Positions 45,814-56,336 of a stretch of 64,000 nucleotides of DNA are shown in pieces (position 1 is the stretch's first letter; each line of letters opens with the position of its first letter). A model generated the notes under the pieces. That model was not told where the DNA came from. It searched no databases and saw only the letters and a list, made by a program, of their open reading frames with translations. This DNA comes from Glaciimonas sp. (GTDB lineage Bacteria > Pseudomonadota > Gammaproteobacteria > Burkholderiales > Burkholderiaceae_D). Made by a program: the position numbers and the translations under genes. The DNA is taken from the NCBI GenBank assembly GCA_012927625.1, contig JABBOV010000022.1, positions 248,001 to 312,000 on the forward strand, in the 5' to 3' direction.

Positions 45814-46938
45814 TTACGGTAGCAGTGGTTTTTTGTTTGCTTGTTTGGCCTTGATCTCGGCTATGGTTCGGGCAATTGTTGCCAGGCGGTAAGCAGTGGC
45901 GGGATGAATTGCTGTATAGCCGTTTAACACTGTGGCCGGAATTTGCTGGTCCAGTCGCTGCCAAAACGCCGCTGCATCGTCGATTTTGTATCCTGCCCGG
46001 GCCAGCATATACAACGATAGGCTGTCGGCGGCGGCATCGAAATTCTGTGGATAGGCTTTTATTCCTGCCGTACCATTGATTGCATCCAGACTGGGGTTGT
46101 AGCGGATCAGATTATCGATGATGCCACTCATGGTAGCGCTGATTTTCTGCTTGCTGGGATGCGCCAGTGCGTTGTGCGCGAATTCCCGCGCCAGCACTAG
46201 GGCCAGCTCTTCATCGGATTGTACAAAATCAAGCATGCCGCGCGTAATCATTACGCGCTGACCGTCCGCATAGGCATTGACGTTGTCCGTATTGCCCAGT
46301 TCTACTGCGAAAGCGCAGGCGCGCGTGAGCGGGATGCTGAGTGGGATATTCTTGTCGTTGCGCGAAACGGTCAATTTAATCAGTGAACTATTACGCACTA
46401 GTGGAGCCAGGATAGCGGCGGCCTGTCGCTCGGCGTTGGGGCCGAGCGGAAAAGGCTTGTCGCTGGCGCTAATCAGTCGGTCGCCGGGCCGAATACCGGC
46501 GCGCTGGGCGCCGCTGCCGGCCAAGACTTGAATGACTTGCAACTGCTCGTTTAGTCCGTACGCCTTTTGCGCATCTGCGACAAATTCTTCCGGGAAGGAA
46601 TACTTGTTCTTGGCAGAAAAACCGAGCAGATTGCGGGCATTCGCCTTGCACAGCTGCGCATTCTGGGTCAGTAAGGGGGCCGCAACTCGATACAGACGCT
46701 CCTGCTGCACTACGATTGAGCGCAGCGGCGCTGGAGCGGGCAGGGTGCTTAATGGCGCGGTGAATGGCGCGGTGGCTGCGCCGGTAGCTTCTGGTGCTGC
46801 TGTTATTGGCTGTTGCGTGGCGCAAGCAGCGAGCAGCAATGCTGTTGCAGCGTATGCAGAAAACAGTCGGCAACGCTTCAGAGTGTCGCGTAGATATGTG
46901 CGCGTGTGCATTGCAGTGGGCTGATGAAGTGTCGTCAT
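45814..46938 (-). CDS. M48-like lipoprotein with PDZ domain, metal site degenerate
   Basis: A 374-residue lipoprotein (signal ending LLLAAC, Cys39) with a Pro/Ala-rich linker, a PDZ-like domain (about 125-195, VLAGSGAQRAGIRPGDRLIS) and an M48-type helical domain. In the family the metal motif is HExxH and a later E..AD supplies the third ligand. Here the motif is REFAH (251-255) and the later segment DAAADSLSLYMLARAGYK has Ala where the Glu is expected. Two ligands are therefore lost, and protease activity is unlikely. An alternative start at 46911 also keeps the lipobox. It is followed on the opposite strand by clpA and preceded by dut. Confidence 0.8.
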   Translation of the reverse strand: MTTLHQPTAMHTRTYLRDTLKRCRLFSAYAATALLLAACATQQPITAAPEATGAATAPFTAPLSTLPAPAPLRSIVVQQERLYRVAAPLLTQNAQLCKANARNLLGFSAKNKYSFPEEFVADAQKAYGLNEQLQVIQVLAGSGAQRAGIRPGDRLISASDKPFPLGPNAERQAAAILAPLVRNSSLIKLTVSRNDKNIPLSIPLTRACAFAVELGNTDNVNAYADGQRVMITRGMLDFVQSDEELALVLAREFAHNALAHPSKQKISATMSGIIDNLIRYNPSLDAINGTAGIKAYPQNFDAAADSLSLYMLARAGYKIDDAAAFWQRLDQQIPATVLNGYTAIHPATAYRLATIARTIAEIKAKQANKKPLLP

Positions 46939-46941
46939 GGA

Positions 46942-47388
46942 TTATTTTCCGGTACTGCCGAATCCGCCAGTACCGCGTTCGCTGGTATCAAATTCTTCGA
47001 CAATGTTAAAACCGACCTGGAGCACCGGCACGATGACCAGTTGCGCCAGGCGCTCCATTGGGTTGAGCGTGAAAGCGGTCTGGCCGCGATTCCATGTCGA
47101 CACCATTAACTGCCCTTGATAGTCGGAGTCGATCAAGCCAACCAGATTCCCCAGCACGATGCCATGTTTGTGGCCGAGCCCGCTACGCGGCAAGATCATC
47201 GCGGCGTATGCGGGATTGGCCACGTGGATCGCCAATCCGGTTGGAATCAGATGGGTTGCGCCTGGCGCAATGCACAGTGGCGCATCAAGGCAGGCACGTA
47301 AATCCAGCCCGGCGCTGCCAGCGGTGGCGTAAGCCGGCAGTTGATCCTTGAGGCGCGGATCGAGAATTTTAATGTCGATGGTTTTCAT
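46942..47388 (-). CDS. dut: dUTP pyrophosphatase
   Basis: A 148-residue trimeric-type dUTPase, which hydrolyses dUTP to dUMP and keeps uracil out of DNA. Motifs in order: [61 protein letters not shown] and the C-terminal P-loop-like [11 protein letters not shown]. It is last of the ribF-ileS-lspA-coaBC-dut group on this strand, 48 bp after coaBC. Confidence 0.97.
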   Translation of the reverse strand: MKTIDIKILDPRLKDQLPAYATAGSAGLDLRACLDAPLCIAPGATHLIPTGLAIHVANPAYAAMILPRSGLGHKHGIVLGNLVGLIDSDYQGQLMVSTWNRGQTAFTLNPMERLAQLVIVPVLQVGFNIVEEFDTSERGTGGFGSTGK

Positions 47389-47436
47389 GGATTTTGGCTT
47401 CTAATGGTTGCATCAATCCGGCGGCAGACGTAATTG

Positions 47437-48636
47437 TTAGCGTGGTAAACGGCTGGCGATGACTGCGAGCAACTGGCGCGCCAGCACTTGTTTGTCGTTG
47501 CGCGGCAGCAGGGTATGGCCGTCGGCATCAAACAATATCAGTTCGTTGTCATCCTTGCCGAACGTATGATGGCCGATATTGCCGATCAGCAGCGGAATGT
47601 TTTTGCGCAGGCGCTTTTGCTCGCCATACTCCAGCAGATTTTCCGACTCGGCGGCAAAGCCGACGCAGTAGGGACGCTTTGGCAACGCCGCTACAGTAGC
47701 CAGAATATCTGGATTCCGCGCAAATTCCAAGATGGGCGCGCTGCCATCCTTGCCATCTTTTTTAAGTTTCTGTGCGCTGGCATTCGCTACCCGCCAGTCG
47801 GCCACTGCTGCTACCGCTATAAAGATATCCTGATCGGTCACCTGTGCCAGAACCGCATCGTGCATTTGTTGTGCGCTCTGGACTTGAATGCACTGAACCC
47901 CGAACGGCGCGTCGAGCGCAGTCGGGCCGGATATCAGGGTGACAAAAGCACCGGCCTGCTGGGCGGCGCGGGCGATTGCGTAGCCCATCTTGCCGGACGA
48001 CAGGTTGGTAATGCCGCGCACCGGGTCAATCGGCTCGAAAGTTGGGCCAGCGGTCAGCAGGATGCGCTTGCCGGCCAGGATTTTCGGCTGGAAAGAGGCG
48101 ACGATTTGCTCCAGCAACTGAGCCGGCTCGAGCATGCGGCCCATGCCGTTTTCGCCGCAGGCCTGAGCCCCGGTGTCCGGGCCGAGCAATTCGATGCCAT
48201 CTGTCGCAAGCTGCGCCACATTGCGCTGGGTGGCGGGGTTTTGCCACATTTCCACGTTCATCGCCGGCGCTACCAGTAAGGGCAAATGGGCCGGGCGCGC
48301 GATGCACAAGGTCGAGAGCAGGTCGTCGCATGCGCCCTGCGCCAACTTGCGGATGAAATCGGTCGAGCAGGGCGCAATCACGATGGCGTCGGCGTCGCGG
48401 CTGAGGTCGATATGCGCCATATTGTTGGCGATCCGCGCATCCCACTGGTCGGTATATACCGGTTTGCCGGACAGCGCCTGCATCGTTACTGGCGTGATGA
48501 ACTGGGTAGCGGCCTGCGTCATGACGACTTGCACCGAGGCGCCCGCCTTGCCCAGCGCACGGGTCAGTTCCGCCGCCTTGTAGCAGGCCACGCCGCCGCT
48601 CAGGCCGAGGATAATTTTTTTGCCTGCAAGATCCAT
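47437..48636 (-). CDS. coaBC: CoaBC, phosphopantothenoylcysteine synthetase/decarboxylase
   Basis: A 399-residue bifunctional coenzyme A enzyme. The N-terminal flavoprotein decarboxylase (CoaC) has LGLSGGVACYKAAELTRALG, the HIDLSRDADAIVIAPCSTDF segment, PAMNVEMWQNPATQRN and the ACGENGMGRM substrate flap. The C-terminal CTP-dependent synthetase (CoaB) begins at GKRILLTAGPTFEPIDPVRG and has the NLSSGKMGYAIARAA and AAVADWRVAN motifs. The start at 48636 follows AAAGGAA. A dispersed repeat copy sits between lspA and this gene, an odd place within what would otherwise be one operon. Confidence 0.97.
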   Translation of the reverse strand: MDLAGKKIILGLSGGVACYKAAELTRALGKAGASVQVVMTQAATQFITPVTMQALSGKPVYTDQWDARIANNMAHIDLSRDADAIVIAPCSTDFIRKLAQGACDDLLSTLCIARPAHLPLLVAPAMNVEMWQNPATQRNVAQLATDGIELLGPDTGAQACGENGMGRMLEPAQLLEQIVASFQPKILAGKRILLTAGPTFEPIDPVRGITNLSSGKMGYAIARAAQQAGAFVTLISGPTALDAPFGVQCIQVQSAQQMHDAVLAQVTDQDIFIAVAAVADWRVANASAQKLKKDGKDGSAPILEFARNPDILATVAALPKRPYCVGFAAESENLLEYGEQKRLRKNIPLLIGNIGHHTFGKDDNELILFDADGHTLLPRNDKQVLARQLLAVIASRLPR

Positions 48637-48717
48637 GGCGATTCCTTTGATGCTGTGATATTGCGCGTAGTGGCGTGCAACCAAGGGATAATGCGGGGCT
48701 AATATAAATTATATTAG

Positions 48718-48800
48718 TTGGAGTATGCATAAAAAACACATACTTTCCGCATTATTTATGTGCTTATATTAAAAATACACATAATAGTATATCTTTTATA
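48718..48800 (+). repeat. Dispersed intergenic repeat, copy 8
   Basis: One of the best copies: TTGGAGTATGCAT, AAAAAACACATAC, TTTCCGCATTATTTATG, TTAAAAATACACA and ATAGTATATC. It splits coaBC from lspA on the minus strand, while its own orientation is plus. Confidence 0.75.
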
Positions 48801-48831
48801 AAAAATTTTTACGGCGTGTGTCGTTGCTGAG

Positions 48832-49332
48832 TTACTTGTTAACGCGCCGCAACTCATCGAGTATGAACAATGCGGCGCCGATAAAAATGGCGCTGTCGGC
48901 CAGATTGAATGCCGGCCAGTGCCAGCCGGCCACATACACATCCAGAAAATCGATTACATGGCCGTACATGATGCGGTCAATTACGTTGCCGATGGCACCG
49001 CCCAGAATCAGAGCCAAGGCCCAACAAAACTGGCGCTGGCCGGCATGGCGTCGCAGCATGTATATGATCACCAGCGCTGCCACCACACCGACAGCGGTAA
49101 AGAAATACCGCTGCCAGCCGGATTCAGCGGCCAAAAAATTGAACGCTGCACCCTTGTTGTAGGCTAGCACCAGATTGAAAAAAGGGGTTACCGCAAGCGA
49201 CTCGCCGTAGGTGAATAATTTGGTTATCGTGATCTTGCTCAACTGGTCGAGCAGAATCACGATCGCCGCGATCCCGATCCAGGGCGTGATGCTGGTGCGC
49301 GACTTAGAAGAAAAACGGTTTGCGGTTGCCAT
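48832..49332 (-). CDS. lspA: Lipoprotein signal peptidase (signal peptidase II)
   Basis: A 166-residue inner-membrane aspartyl peptidase with four helices. It cleaves prolipoprotein signals, for instance those of the RlpA, LpoA and DolP homologues here. The catalytic aspartates are D119 in NVIDR and D146 in FNLADS; the conserved [10 protein letters not shown] segment is also present. The ATG at 49332 follows GGAG; a longer frame upstream is less likely. It lies about 75 bp after ileS. Confidence 0.97.
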   Translation of the reverse strand: MATANRFSSKSRTSITPWIGIAAIVILLDQLSKITITKLFTYGESLAVTPFFNLVLAYNKGAAFNFLAAESGWQRYFFTAVGVVAALVIIYMLRRHAGQRQFCWALALILGGAIGNVIDRIMYGHVIDFLDVYVAGWHWPAFNLADSAIFIGAALFILDELRRVNK

Positions 49333-49406
49333 AGCGATGTACTCCGAAGGTGGGTCAGATTGGCCCGCCACGCCGGCTTTGCGACATGACAGGCGTAGTT
49401 ACTCAG

Positions 49407-52334
49407 TCAGGCAAAGCGCCGCGTTTCGCCCGTGCCGAACAGATTGCTGATGCAGCGCCCGCACAGTCCAGGGTGCTCTGCGTGGCTGCCAACATCTGCT
49501 CGATAGTGCCAGCAACGCTCGCATTTCTGATATGTCGAAGGGGTCACGACGACGCCTTCTTGTTCCTTGTTAGCGACTTCAGCCACTGTCGCTTGCGAGG
49601 TAATCAGTACGAACTTCAGGTCGTCGCCCATGCCGTTCAATAGCGCAAACTTGTCGCCGCTGGCCTGGATGCTAATCTCGGCTTGCAATGATGAACCGAT
49701 AGCGCCGGCGCTGCGCACTTCTTCCATTTGCTTGGTGACATCGGCGCGGATGTCGCGCAACTGTGCATACTTGGCCAGCAACGCCGCAGCATCGGCGACT
49801 TCAGGCAGCGTGTAATAGGTCTGGGTGAATATCGTTTCATCACTATTTGCAAACGCTTCTTTGCTGGCGAAGACGGCCCAAGCTTCTTCCGCGGTGAAGG
49901 ACAGCATCGGCGCCATCACGCGCAACAGCGATTGCGTGATGTGCCACATTGCGCTCTGCGCCGAGCGGCGTGCGTGCGAAGTGGTGCCACCGGTGTACAG
50001 GCGATCTTTCAGGATGTCGAGGTAGAAACTGCCCAGGTCTTCCGAGCAGAAACCTTGTAGCTTTGCCACTACCGGATGAAATTCATAAGCGTCGTAATGG
50101 GCTAGAATTTCAGCTTGCAAGGCGGCTACGCTGGCGACTGCATAGCGGTCGATTTCCATCATTTCCGCGACCGGCACAGCATCCTTGGCAAAGTCAAAGT
50201 CGGACGTGTTGGCCAGCAAAAAGCGCAGCGTATTGCGGATGCGGCGATACGCTTCGGTCACGCGCTTGAGGATTTCGTCCGAAATATTCAGTTCGCCGGA
50301 ATAATCGGTGGACGCAACCCACAGCCGCAGGATGTCAGCCCCGAGCGTGTCGGAGATTTTTTGCGGCGCGACCACATTGCCTTTCGACTTCGACATTTTC
50401 TTGCCTTCGCCATCGACCACGAAGCCGTGCGTCAGCAAAGCTTTGTAAGGCGCGCGGCCATTCAGCATCGAAGACGTCAGCAGCGAAGAGTGGAACCAGC
50501 CGCGATGCTGATCCGAGCCTTCCAGATACAAGTCGGCCGGGAATTGCAACTGTTTTGCGTGCGAGCCTTTGCCTTGTCGACCGCCGAGTACGGTCTGGTG
50601 CGTGGTGCCGGAATCGAACCAGACGTCCAGCGTATCCTTGTTTTTCACGTACATCGGCGCGTCGTCGCCCAGCAGTTCGTTGATATCGACTGCGTGCCAG
50701 GCTTCGATGCCATGCTGTTCAATGCGTTTGGCGATGATCTCCAGCAATTGCGCTGTGCGCGGATGCAGTTCGCCGCTTTCCTTGTGGACAAAAAAGGCCA
50801 TCGGCACGCCCCATTGACGCTGCCGCGACAGCGTCCAGTCAGGCCGGTTTGCGATCATGCCGTGCAGCCGTGCCTTGCCCCAGGCGGGGTAAAACACGGT
50901 GTCGTCAATAGCCTTTAGTGCGGTTTCACGCAAACTCGGGCCGCCGTCTTTCGGCGTAAGGTCCATGCCGGCGAACCATTGCGAGGTAGCGCGATAGACG
51001 ATCGGCGTCTTGTGGCGCCAGCAGTGCATATAGCTGTGGTCGAACATCACCAGCTTGAACAATGCGCCGACTTCTTCGAGCTTGGTGCAGATCGGTTTGG
51101 ATGCTTCCCAGATCGTCATGCCGCCGAAAAAAGGCAGCCAGGATGCGTATTTGCCGTCGCCCATCACCGGTTTCAGAATTTCGTCATCGGTCATTCCGTG
51201 CGCTTTGCAAGAAATAAAGTCGTCGATGCCGTACGCGGGTGCCGAATGGACTATGCCGGTGCCGGTGCCGAGTTCGACATATTCGCCCAGAAATACCGGC
51301 GAATAGCGGTTGTAGCCTGCATCCAAATCGGCGAACGGGTGTTTGAACTTGATCAGACTCAGCGCTTCACCCTTGCAGGTGGCGATAATTTTGCCTTCCA
51401 GACCGAAGCGCTGCAGGCAGGATTCAACCAAATCTTCGGCCAGAATCAGCAGGATGGCTTCGCCATTGCGGACGGTTTCCACCAGCGCATACGTGAACTC
51501 GGGATGCATGTTCAGCGCTTGATTGGCGGGAATAGTCCACGGCGTGGTGGTCCAGATCACGCAATAACCCTTGTCCGTGGGCAGTTTCGGCAAGCCGAAG
51601 GCGGCGGCGATCTTGTCTGGCTCGGCGAACGGAAAGCCGACATCGATGCCGGGGTCGCGCTTGTCCTGATACTCGACTTCGGCTTCGGCCAGTGCCGAGC
51701 CGCAGTCGAAGCACCAGTTGACCGGCTTCAGGCCGCGATAGATGTAGCCTTTTTCCAGCATGGTGCCGAGCGCGCGCAATTCGTCGGCTTCGTTGCCGAA
51801 GTCCATGGTCTTGTACGGGTTATCCCATTCGCCCAGCACACCGAGTCGGATGAAATCTTTTTTCTGGCGTTCAATCTGCTCGCTGGCATAGGCGCGCGCC
51901 TTGGCTAGCACTTGTTCCACCGGCAAATTCTTGCCGTACAGCTTTTCGATCTGGATTTCGATTGGCATGCCGTGGCAATCCCAGCCCGGCACGTATTGCG
52001 CATCGAAACCGGCCATGTTGCGGGCCTTGACGATCATGTCTTTGAGGATTTTGTTGACCGCGTGGCCGATATGGATATCGCCATTCGCATACGGCGGGCC
52101 GTCATGCAAGATGAATTTGGGACGGTTGGCCGAGGCCTTGCGGATGCGCTGGTAGATTTTCTTTTCTTGCCATTGCTTGACCCATTGCGGCTCGCGCTTG
52201 GCCAGATCGCCGCGCATCGGGAACGGGGTTTCGGTCATGTTGACCGGATATTTGCTGTGCACCTTGTTGGACGGCTTGTTAGCCGGCTGGTTGGATGGCT
52301 TCGCTTCGGGCGTGTTTGCTTGGTTATCGGACAT
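49407..52334 (-). CDS. ileS: Isoleucyl-tRNA synthetase
   Basis: Class I synthetase that charges tRNA-Ile and edits valine. HIGH motif at 88-91 ([15 protein letters not shown]), KMSKS motif in [16 protein letters not shown]1 editing insert, and a C-terminal zinc site with Cys pairs CERC and CGRC. The product is 975 residues if started at the first ATG, with an Asn/Lys/Pro-rich N-terminal extension of about 32 residues; an ATG at 52238 would remove it. It is central in the ribF-ileS-lspA order conserved in proteobacteria. Confidence 0.97.
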   Translation of the reverse strand: MSDNQANTPEAKPSNQPANKPSNKVHSKYPVNMTETPFPMRGDLAKREPQWVKQWQEKKIYQRIRKASANRPKFILHDGPPYANGDIHIGHAVNKILKDMIVKARNMAGFDAQYVPGWDCHGMPIEIQIEKLYGKNLPVEQVLAKARAYASEQIERQKKDFIRLGVLGEWDNPYKTMDFGNEADELRALGTMLEKGYIYRGLKPVNWCFDCGSALAEAEVEYQDKRDPGIDVGFPFAEPDKIAAAFGLPKLPTDKGYCVIWTTTPWTIPANQALNMHPEFTYALVETVRNGEAILLILAEDLVESCLQRFGLEGKIIATCKGEALSLIKFKHPFADLDAGYNRYSPVFLGEYVELGTGTGIVHSAPAYGIDDFISCKAHGMTDDEILKPVMGDGKYASWLPFFGGMTIWEASKPICTKLEEVGALFKLVMFDHSYMHCWRHKTPIVYRATSQWFAGMDLTPKDGGPSLRETALKAIDDTVFYPAWGKARLHGMIANRPDWTLSRQRQWGVPMAFFVHKESGELHPRTAQLLEIIAKRIEQHGIEAWHAVDINELLGDDAPMYVKNKDTLDVWFDSGTTHQTVLGGRQGKGSHAKQLQFPADLYLEGSDQHRGWFHSSLLTSSMLNGRAPYKALLTHGFVVDGEGKKMSKSKGNVVAPQKISDTLGADILRLWVASTDYSGELNISDEILKRVTEAYRRIRNTLRFLLANTSDFDFAKDAVPVAEMMEIDRYAVASVAALQAEILAHYDAYEFHPVVAKLQGFCSEDLGSFYLDILKDRLYTGGTTSHARRSAQSAMWHITQSLLRVMAPMLSFTAEEAWAVFASKEAFANSDETIFTQTYYTLPEVADAAALLAKYAQLRDIRADVTKQMEEVRSAGAIGSSLQAEISIQASGDKFALLNGMGDDLKFVLITSQATVAEVANKEQEGVVVTPSTYQKCERCWHYRADVGSHAEHPGLCGRCISNLFGTGETRRFA

Positions 52335-52439
52335 AGTATTTCTTCAATGATGTTCAGTGAAATTCAGCGATTTTTATTGCATGCAATGATTGTATACAGC
52401 GAATAGACGGCGGCGCTCGAAGCACCAGCAGTATGGTAT

Positions 52440-53417
52440 TCAAATTCGCTCGGTCGCCGTGGTAGGTGCTTCCGCATGGTGTTTGAAGTACGCGCGCGCT
52501 TGCGCCGCATCGTGCGCTATGGCGTCGATCAGAGTCGGTAGATCGCTGTATTTTTCTTCGTCCCGCAGCTTTTTCAGGAATTCGACACGGATCAATTTAC
52601 CGTAGCACTGCTGGGCAAAATCGAACACATGCGTTTCCAGCAGCACGCGGCCGCTGTCGTCGACCGTTGGACGCAATCCCAGGCTGGCAACGCCCGGCAA
52701 CGGCGTCTCGGCCAGTCCGTGTACCTGCACGATGAAAATTCCGTTCAGCACCGGGTGCTTGTGGGTTACGCGCAGATTCAGGGTTGGGAACCCGAGCGTA
52801 CGCCCCAGTTTTTTGCCGTGGATCACATGGCCGGAAATGGCGTACGACTGGCCTAGCAATTGGCGTGCATGATCAAAATCGGCTGCCGTTAGCGCGGCGC
52901 GCACCGCGGACGACGAAATGCGGGTGCCGTCGTTGGTGACCGTGCGCAGCACTTCCACTTCAAAACCGTATTTCCGGCCGGATTCGACCAGCGTTGCCAG
53001 GTTGCCTGCACGCTTGGCGCCGTAGCAGAAATCTTCACCCACAATCAGCCATTTGGCGTGCAAGCCTTGTACCAGCACTTTTTCCACGAAATCCTGCGGC
53101 GCCAAACTGGCGAAATGGGCGTTGAAATGCTCGACGATGACGCGTTCGATGCCAGTTGTGGCCAATGCTTGCAGTTTGTCGCGCAGGTTGGCGATGCGGC
53201 TGGGCGCGCGGCTCGGATCGCCTTGGATGCTGGCGAAAAATTCGCGCGGGTGCGGCTCGAAAGTCATCACCGCCGCATCCAGTTGCAAACGGGCGGCGGC
53301 TTCGCATACGCGCGCAAGCAGGGCCTGATGCCCAAGGTGTACACCATCGAAGTTGCCGATCGCCAACGCACAGGGCGCACGCGATGCGGCATTGGGAAGT
53401 CCGCGAAATACCTTCAT
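52440..53417 (-). CDS. ribF: Bifunctional riboflavin kinase/FAD synthetase RibF
   Basis: A 325-residue enzyme making FMN then FAD from riboflavin. The N-terminal nucleotidyltransferase domain has ALAIGNFDGVHLGHQALLAR and WLIVGEDFCYGAKRAG; the C-terminal kinase domain has GHVIHGKKLGRTLGFPTLNL and ETHVFDFAQQCYGKLIRVEF. It is the first gene of the ribF-ileS-lspA group; the 105-bp gap to ileS holds no feature I can name. No FMN riboswitch-like structure was seen upstream. Confidence 0.96.
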   Translation of the reverse strand: MKVFRGLPNAASRAPCALAIGNFDGVHLGHQALLARVCEAAARLQLDAAVMTFEPHPREFFASIQGDPSRAPSRIANLRDKLQALATTGIERVIVEHFNAHFASLAPQDFVEKVLVQGLHAKWLIVGEDFCYGAKRAGNLATLVESGRKYGFEVEVLRTVTNDGTRISSSAVRAALTAADFDHARQLLGQSYAISGHVIHGKKLGRTLGFPTLNLRVTHKHPVLNGIFIVQVHGLAETPLPGVASLGLRPTVDDSGRVLLETHVFDFAQQCYGKLIRVEFLKKLRDEEKYSDLPTLIDAIAHDAAQARAYFKHHAEAPTTATERI

Positions 53418-53656
53418 ACAGATTCAGTGTTGAGATTGCTGCAAAGCTTTTGATTATAAATGCTTTCCTGCTCTTATCCTTGAATTGCAAAATCGGTGCC
53501 GCTTCGGCTTGTTGCGGAATCCCGGCGTATTCGGCACTGGCAGTTACAGCAAGAACCGGGTTGCGTTTCCTGTATGGGCAGAATGCCGGTGTCTGTGCGG
53601 TTTTCGAATTTAAAAATCATTGGCTTAGCTAAAGCTCCATACAAGTTAAATTTATT

Positions 53657-53732
53657 GGCAGTATATTAGTATATGCCCTACTTTTCGCATGTTATTAATG
53701 GGGTTTCAAAAATACAGTATGTTGTATATAAG
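53657..53732 (+). repeat. Dispersed intergenic repeat, copy 9
   Basis: Blocks: GGCAGTATATTAG, TATGCCCTACTTTTCGCATG, TTATTAATG, TCAAAAATACAG and GTTGTATATAAG. It lies in the 520-bp divergent gap between ribF and cheW; the rest of that gap, including 53450-53640, holds nothing I can identify. Confidence 0.65.
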
Positions 53733-53941
53733 AAAGCGCTGGTCAGCTTGCGTAGTTCGCGGCCAAAGGTGCCGCCGGCAGACGCACTGTTAAAGTTTTA
53801 CCGGGTATAGTCGCTACTTGCCATACTTCAGTTGCTGCGCAGTAATGTGATGCCGGTAACTGGACTTCGGTTTTCAGACAGTCATCCCGCCATCCAGTCC
53901 AGGATCGGATGCATTGTAATCACTCCTTTAAAGAGAACATC

Positions 53942-54457
53942 ATGCCTTCTTCAACGCAATCACTCTCCGCTGTAGGTAATCACCCAAATCAGGCAGATAC
54001 GAATGGCCGCAATGAGTTCCTGGCGTTTACCCTTGGGCAGGAAGAGTACGGCATCGACATACTTAAAGTGCAGGAAATACGCGGCTACGAAGTAGTGACC
54101 CGGATCGCCAATGCGCCCGAGTTTCTCAAAGGCGTCATCAACCTGCGCGGCATCATCGTGCCGGTGGTTGATATGCGCATCAAGTTCAAGCTGGGCACGC
54201 CGACCTACGACCAGTTCACGGTCGTCATCATCCTTAATATTGGCGGGCGCATCATGGGAATGGTGGTCGATAGCGTTTCCGACGTGATCACACTGGTGCC
54301 AGAGCAGATCAAGCCCGCGCCGGACTTAGGGGCCGCTTTTGATAGCGATTATTTGATCGGGCTGGGCACGGTCGAAGAACGCATGTTGATTCTGGTGGAT
54401 ATCGATAAATTGATGTCTTCTGCCGAAATGGGCTTGATTGAAAAAAATGCTGCCTAG
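53942..54457 (+). CDS. cheW: CheW chemotaxis coupling protein
   Basis: A 171-residue CheW with a Ser/Asn-rich N-terminal stretch of about 30 residues, then the SH3-like domain: [20 protein letters not shown], then [40 protein letters not shown] and [13 protein letters not shown]. It bridges chemoreceptors and CheA. The ATG at 53942 follows AAAGAGAA; an upstream in-frame ATG adds an unlikely segment. It is followed 40 bp later by a chemoreceptor gene, probably its partner. Confidence 0.94.
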   Translation: MPSSTQSLSAVGNHPNQADTNGRNEFLAFTLGQEEYGIDILKVQEIRGYEVVTRIANAPEFLKGVINLRGIIVPVVDMRIKFKLGTPTYDQFTVVIILNIGGRIMGMVVDSVSDVITLVPEQIKPAPDLGAAFDSDYLIGLGTVEERMLILVDIDKLMSSAEMGLIEKNAA

Positions 54458-54497
54458 CATTGTGTTGGATTTTTAGATTTTCTGATGAAAAGTAGAT

Positions 54498-56195
54498 ATG
54501 ATTTTAACAATTAAGACGCGCCTGATCGGCGTAGTAGGATTTTTGTCCTTGCTCACGGTCCTTATCGGGATGCTGGGCTTGAATGGCATGAACAAGACGA
54601 ATGCTGGGCTGAAATCCGTGTATGAAGGTCGCGCAGTGCCGCTTGAGCAGTTGGCGTCGATGAATAACCTGTTGCAGGAAAACCTGCTCGGTATCGTCAG
54701 TGTGCTGCAGGACCCAATGCCCGATAAGATCAAATCTGAAACCGCTAAAATCGATGCCAGAATCCTGAAGATCACCGATACCTGGCGTGCCTATTCGTCT
54801 TCCAGGCTGACGCCGGAAGAAAAGCGGCTGGCTGACAAGTTTCAAGTCGACCGCGGCCGTTTCGTCAGTGAAGGACTGCTGCCGGCAGTCGCAGCGCTGC
54901 GCGAGGAGCGCATCGGTGAGGTGCAGCTAAAGTGGCATGAAATTGAATCCCTCTCCGCGCCGGTCAGGAGCAGTTTTAGCGCATTGCGCAAACTGCAAGT
55001 CGATGGCGCCAAGGCAGAATACGACGCAAGCGTGGCGCGCAACGGCACAATCCAGTTCGACATCTTCGTTGCCATTGCACTTGGCGTATTGCTGGCGGCT
55101 GCAGCGGCTTACTTCCTGATCAGAAGCATATTGCGTCCCATGCATCACGCCATTGACGTGGCGCACAACATCGCGGCCGGTGATTTGACGACACAGGTAA
55201 AGACCCGATCCGGCGATGAAATCGGCCAGATGTTGCACGCCATCAAGGAAATGAGCGATAGCCTGGTTGGCATAGTCTCCCGGGTTCGTAGCGGCACCGA
55301 TGCGATCGCGGCCGCGTCGGGCCAGATCGCAGCCGGCAACCTTGATCTTTCCAGTCGCACCGAAGGCCAGGCCAGTAGTCTGGAACAGACCGCAGCAGCG
55401 ATGGCGGAACTGACCGGCACCGTCAAACAAAACGCTGACAATGCCCGACAAGCCAATCAACTAGCGGTAACCGCTTCTGACGTTGCCCTCAAAAGCGGCG
55501 AAGTGGTGTCGCAAGTGGTTGACACCATGGCCGCCATCGACATCTCCGCCAAAAAAATCGTCGACATCATCGGCGTCATTGATGGCATCGCATTCCAGAC
55601 TAATATCCTGGCCTTGAACGCTGCAGTCGAAGCCGCGCGCGCCGGCGAACAGGGTCGGGGTTTTGCGGTGGTGGCTACCGAAGTGCGCAATCTGGCGCAA
55701 CGCTCCGCCACCGCAGCCAAGGAAATAAAGTTACTGATCGACGATTCGGTGCAAAAGGTCGGAGTCGGCAACAAACTGGCGGCGCAGGCCGGCGACACTA
55801 TGGAGCAGGTAGTGGCCAGCGTGCGCCACGTAACCGACATCATGTCTGAAATCACCGCCGCCAGCCATGAGCAAAGCCAGGGCATCGAACAGGTCAATCG
55901 GGCCATTGCCCAAATGGATGAGGTGACGCAGCAAAACGCCGCACTGGTAGAAGAAGCTGCGGCCGCTGCCCAGTCCTTGCAACAGCAAGCTGGCGATCTG
56001 ACCCAAGTGGTCGGCATGTTCCGGCTCGATACGTCGCCAGCAATGGCAGCGCCGGCACAGAAAAGCGGTATCGCTCCAATCAAAAAACAACCTATAGCGG
56101 TCCAAGCCAATGCAGCCAAGACCATGCGCCCTGTCAAGCAATCTGCTGCAAAAACGCCGGTGAACAGTGACGATGAGAGATGGGAAGAATTTTGA
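54498..56195 (+). CDS. Methyl-accepting chemotaxis protein
   Basis: A 565-residue chemoreceptor: first helix about 8-30, periplasmic four-helix-bundle ligand domain (about 31-186), second helix about 187-210, HAMP (about 212-265) and cytoplasmic signalling hairpin. The hairpin tip is GIDGIAFQTNILALNAAVEA, followed by ARAGEQGRGFAVVATEVRNL. The C-terminus ends DERWEEF, a tether of the xWxxF type used by CheR and CheB in NWETF receptors. Ligand unknown. It is probably one unit with cheW and is closed by a terminator. Confidence 0.94.
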   Translation: MILTIKTRLIGVVGFLSLLTVLIGMLGLNGMNKTNAGLKSVYEGRAVPLEQLASMNNLLQENLLGIVSVLQDPMPDKIKSETAKIDARILKITDTWRAYSSSRLTPEEKRLADKFQVDRGRFVSEGLLPAVAALREERIGEVQLKWHEIESLSAPVRSSFSALRKLQVDGAKAEYDASVARNGTIQFDIFVAIALGVLLAAAAAYFLIRSILRPMHHAIDVAHNIAAGDLTTQVKTRSGDEIGQMLHAIKEMSDSLVGIVSRVRSGTDAIAAASGQIAAGNLDLSSRTEGQASSLEQTAAAMAELTGTVKQNADNARQANQLAVTASDVALKSGEVVSQVVDTMAAIDISAKKIVDIIGVIDGIAFQTNILALNAAVEAARAGEQGRGFAVVATEVRNLAQRSATAAKEIKLLIDDSVQKVGVGNKLAAQAGDTMEQVVASVRHVTDIMSEITAASHEQSQGIEQVNRAIAQMDEVTQQNAALVEEAAAAAQSLQQQAGDLTQVVGMFRLDTSPAMAAPAQKSGIAPIKKQPIAVQANAAKTMRPVKQSAAKTPVNSDDERWEEF

Positions 56196-56231
56196 ACTGA
56201 TGAAGTGAATTAAACGAAACCAAGCAAAACA

Positions 56232-56266
56232 AATATGCCGTCATTGTTCCAGCGGCATATTTTTTG
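56232..56266 (+). terminator. Terminator of the cheW-receptor unit
   Basis: AATATGCCG and CGGCATATT make a perfect 9-bp stem with a 12-nt loop, followed by a T-run. Confidence 0.85.
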
Positions 56267-56336
56267 CCGAATACGTTCTCGGATAAAAATTTGACGTAAC
56301 ACGTGGATTCAGATTTAACGTCCTCCCCGCCATGAA

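Noticed and set aside
50115-51908. Two long frames antisense to ileS
   Set aside because: IleS is intact on the other strand; the frames have no start signals and read as shadow translation.
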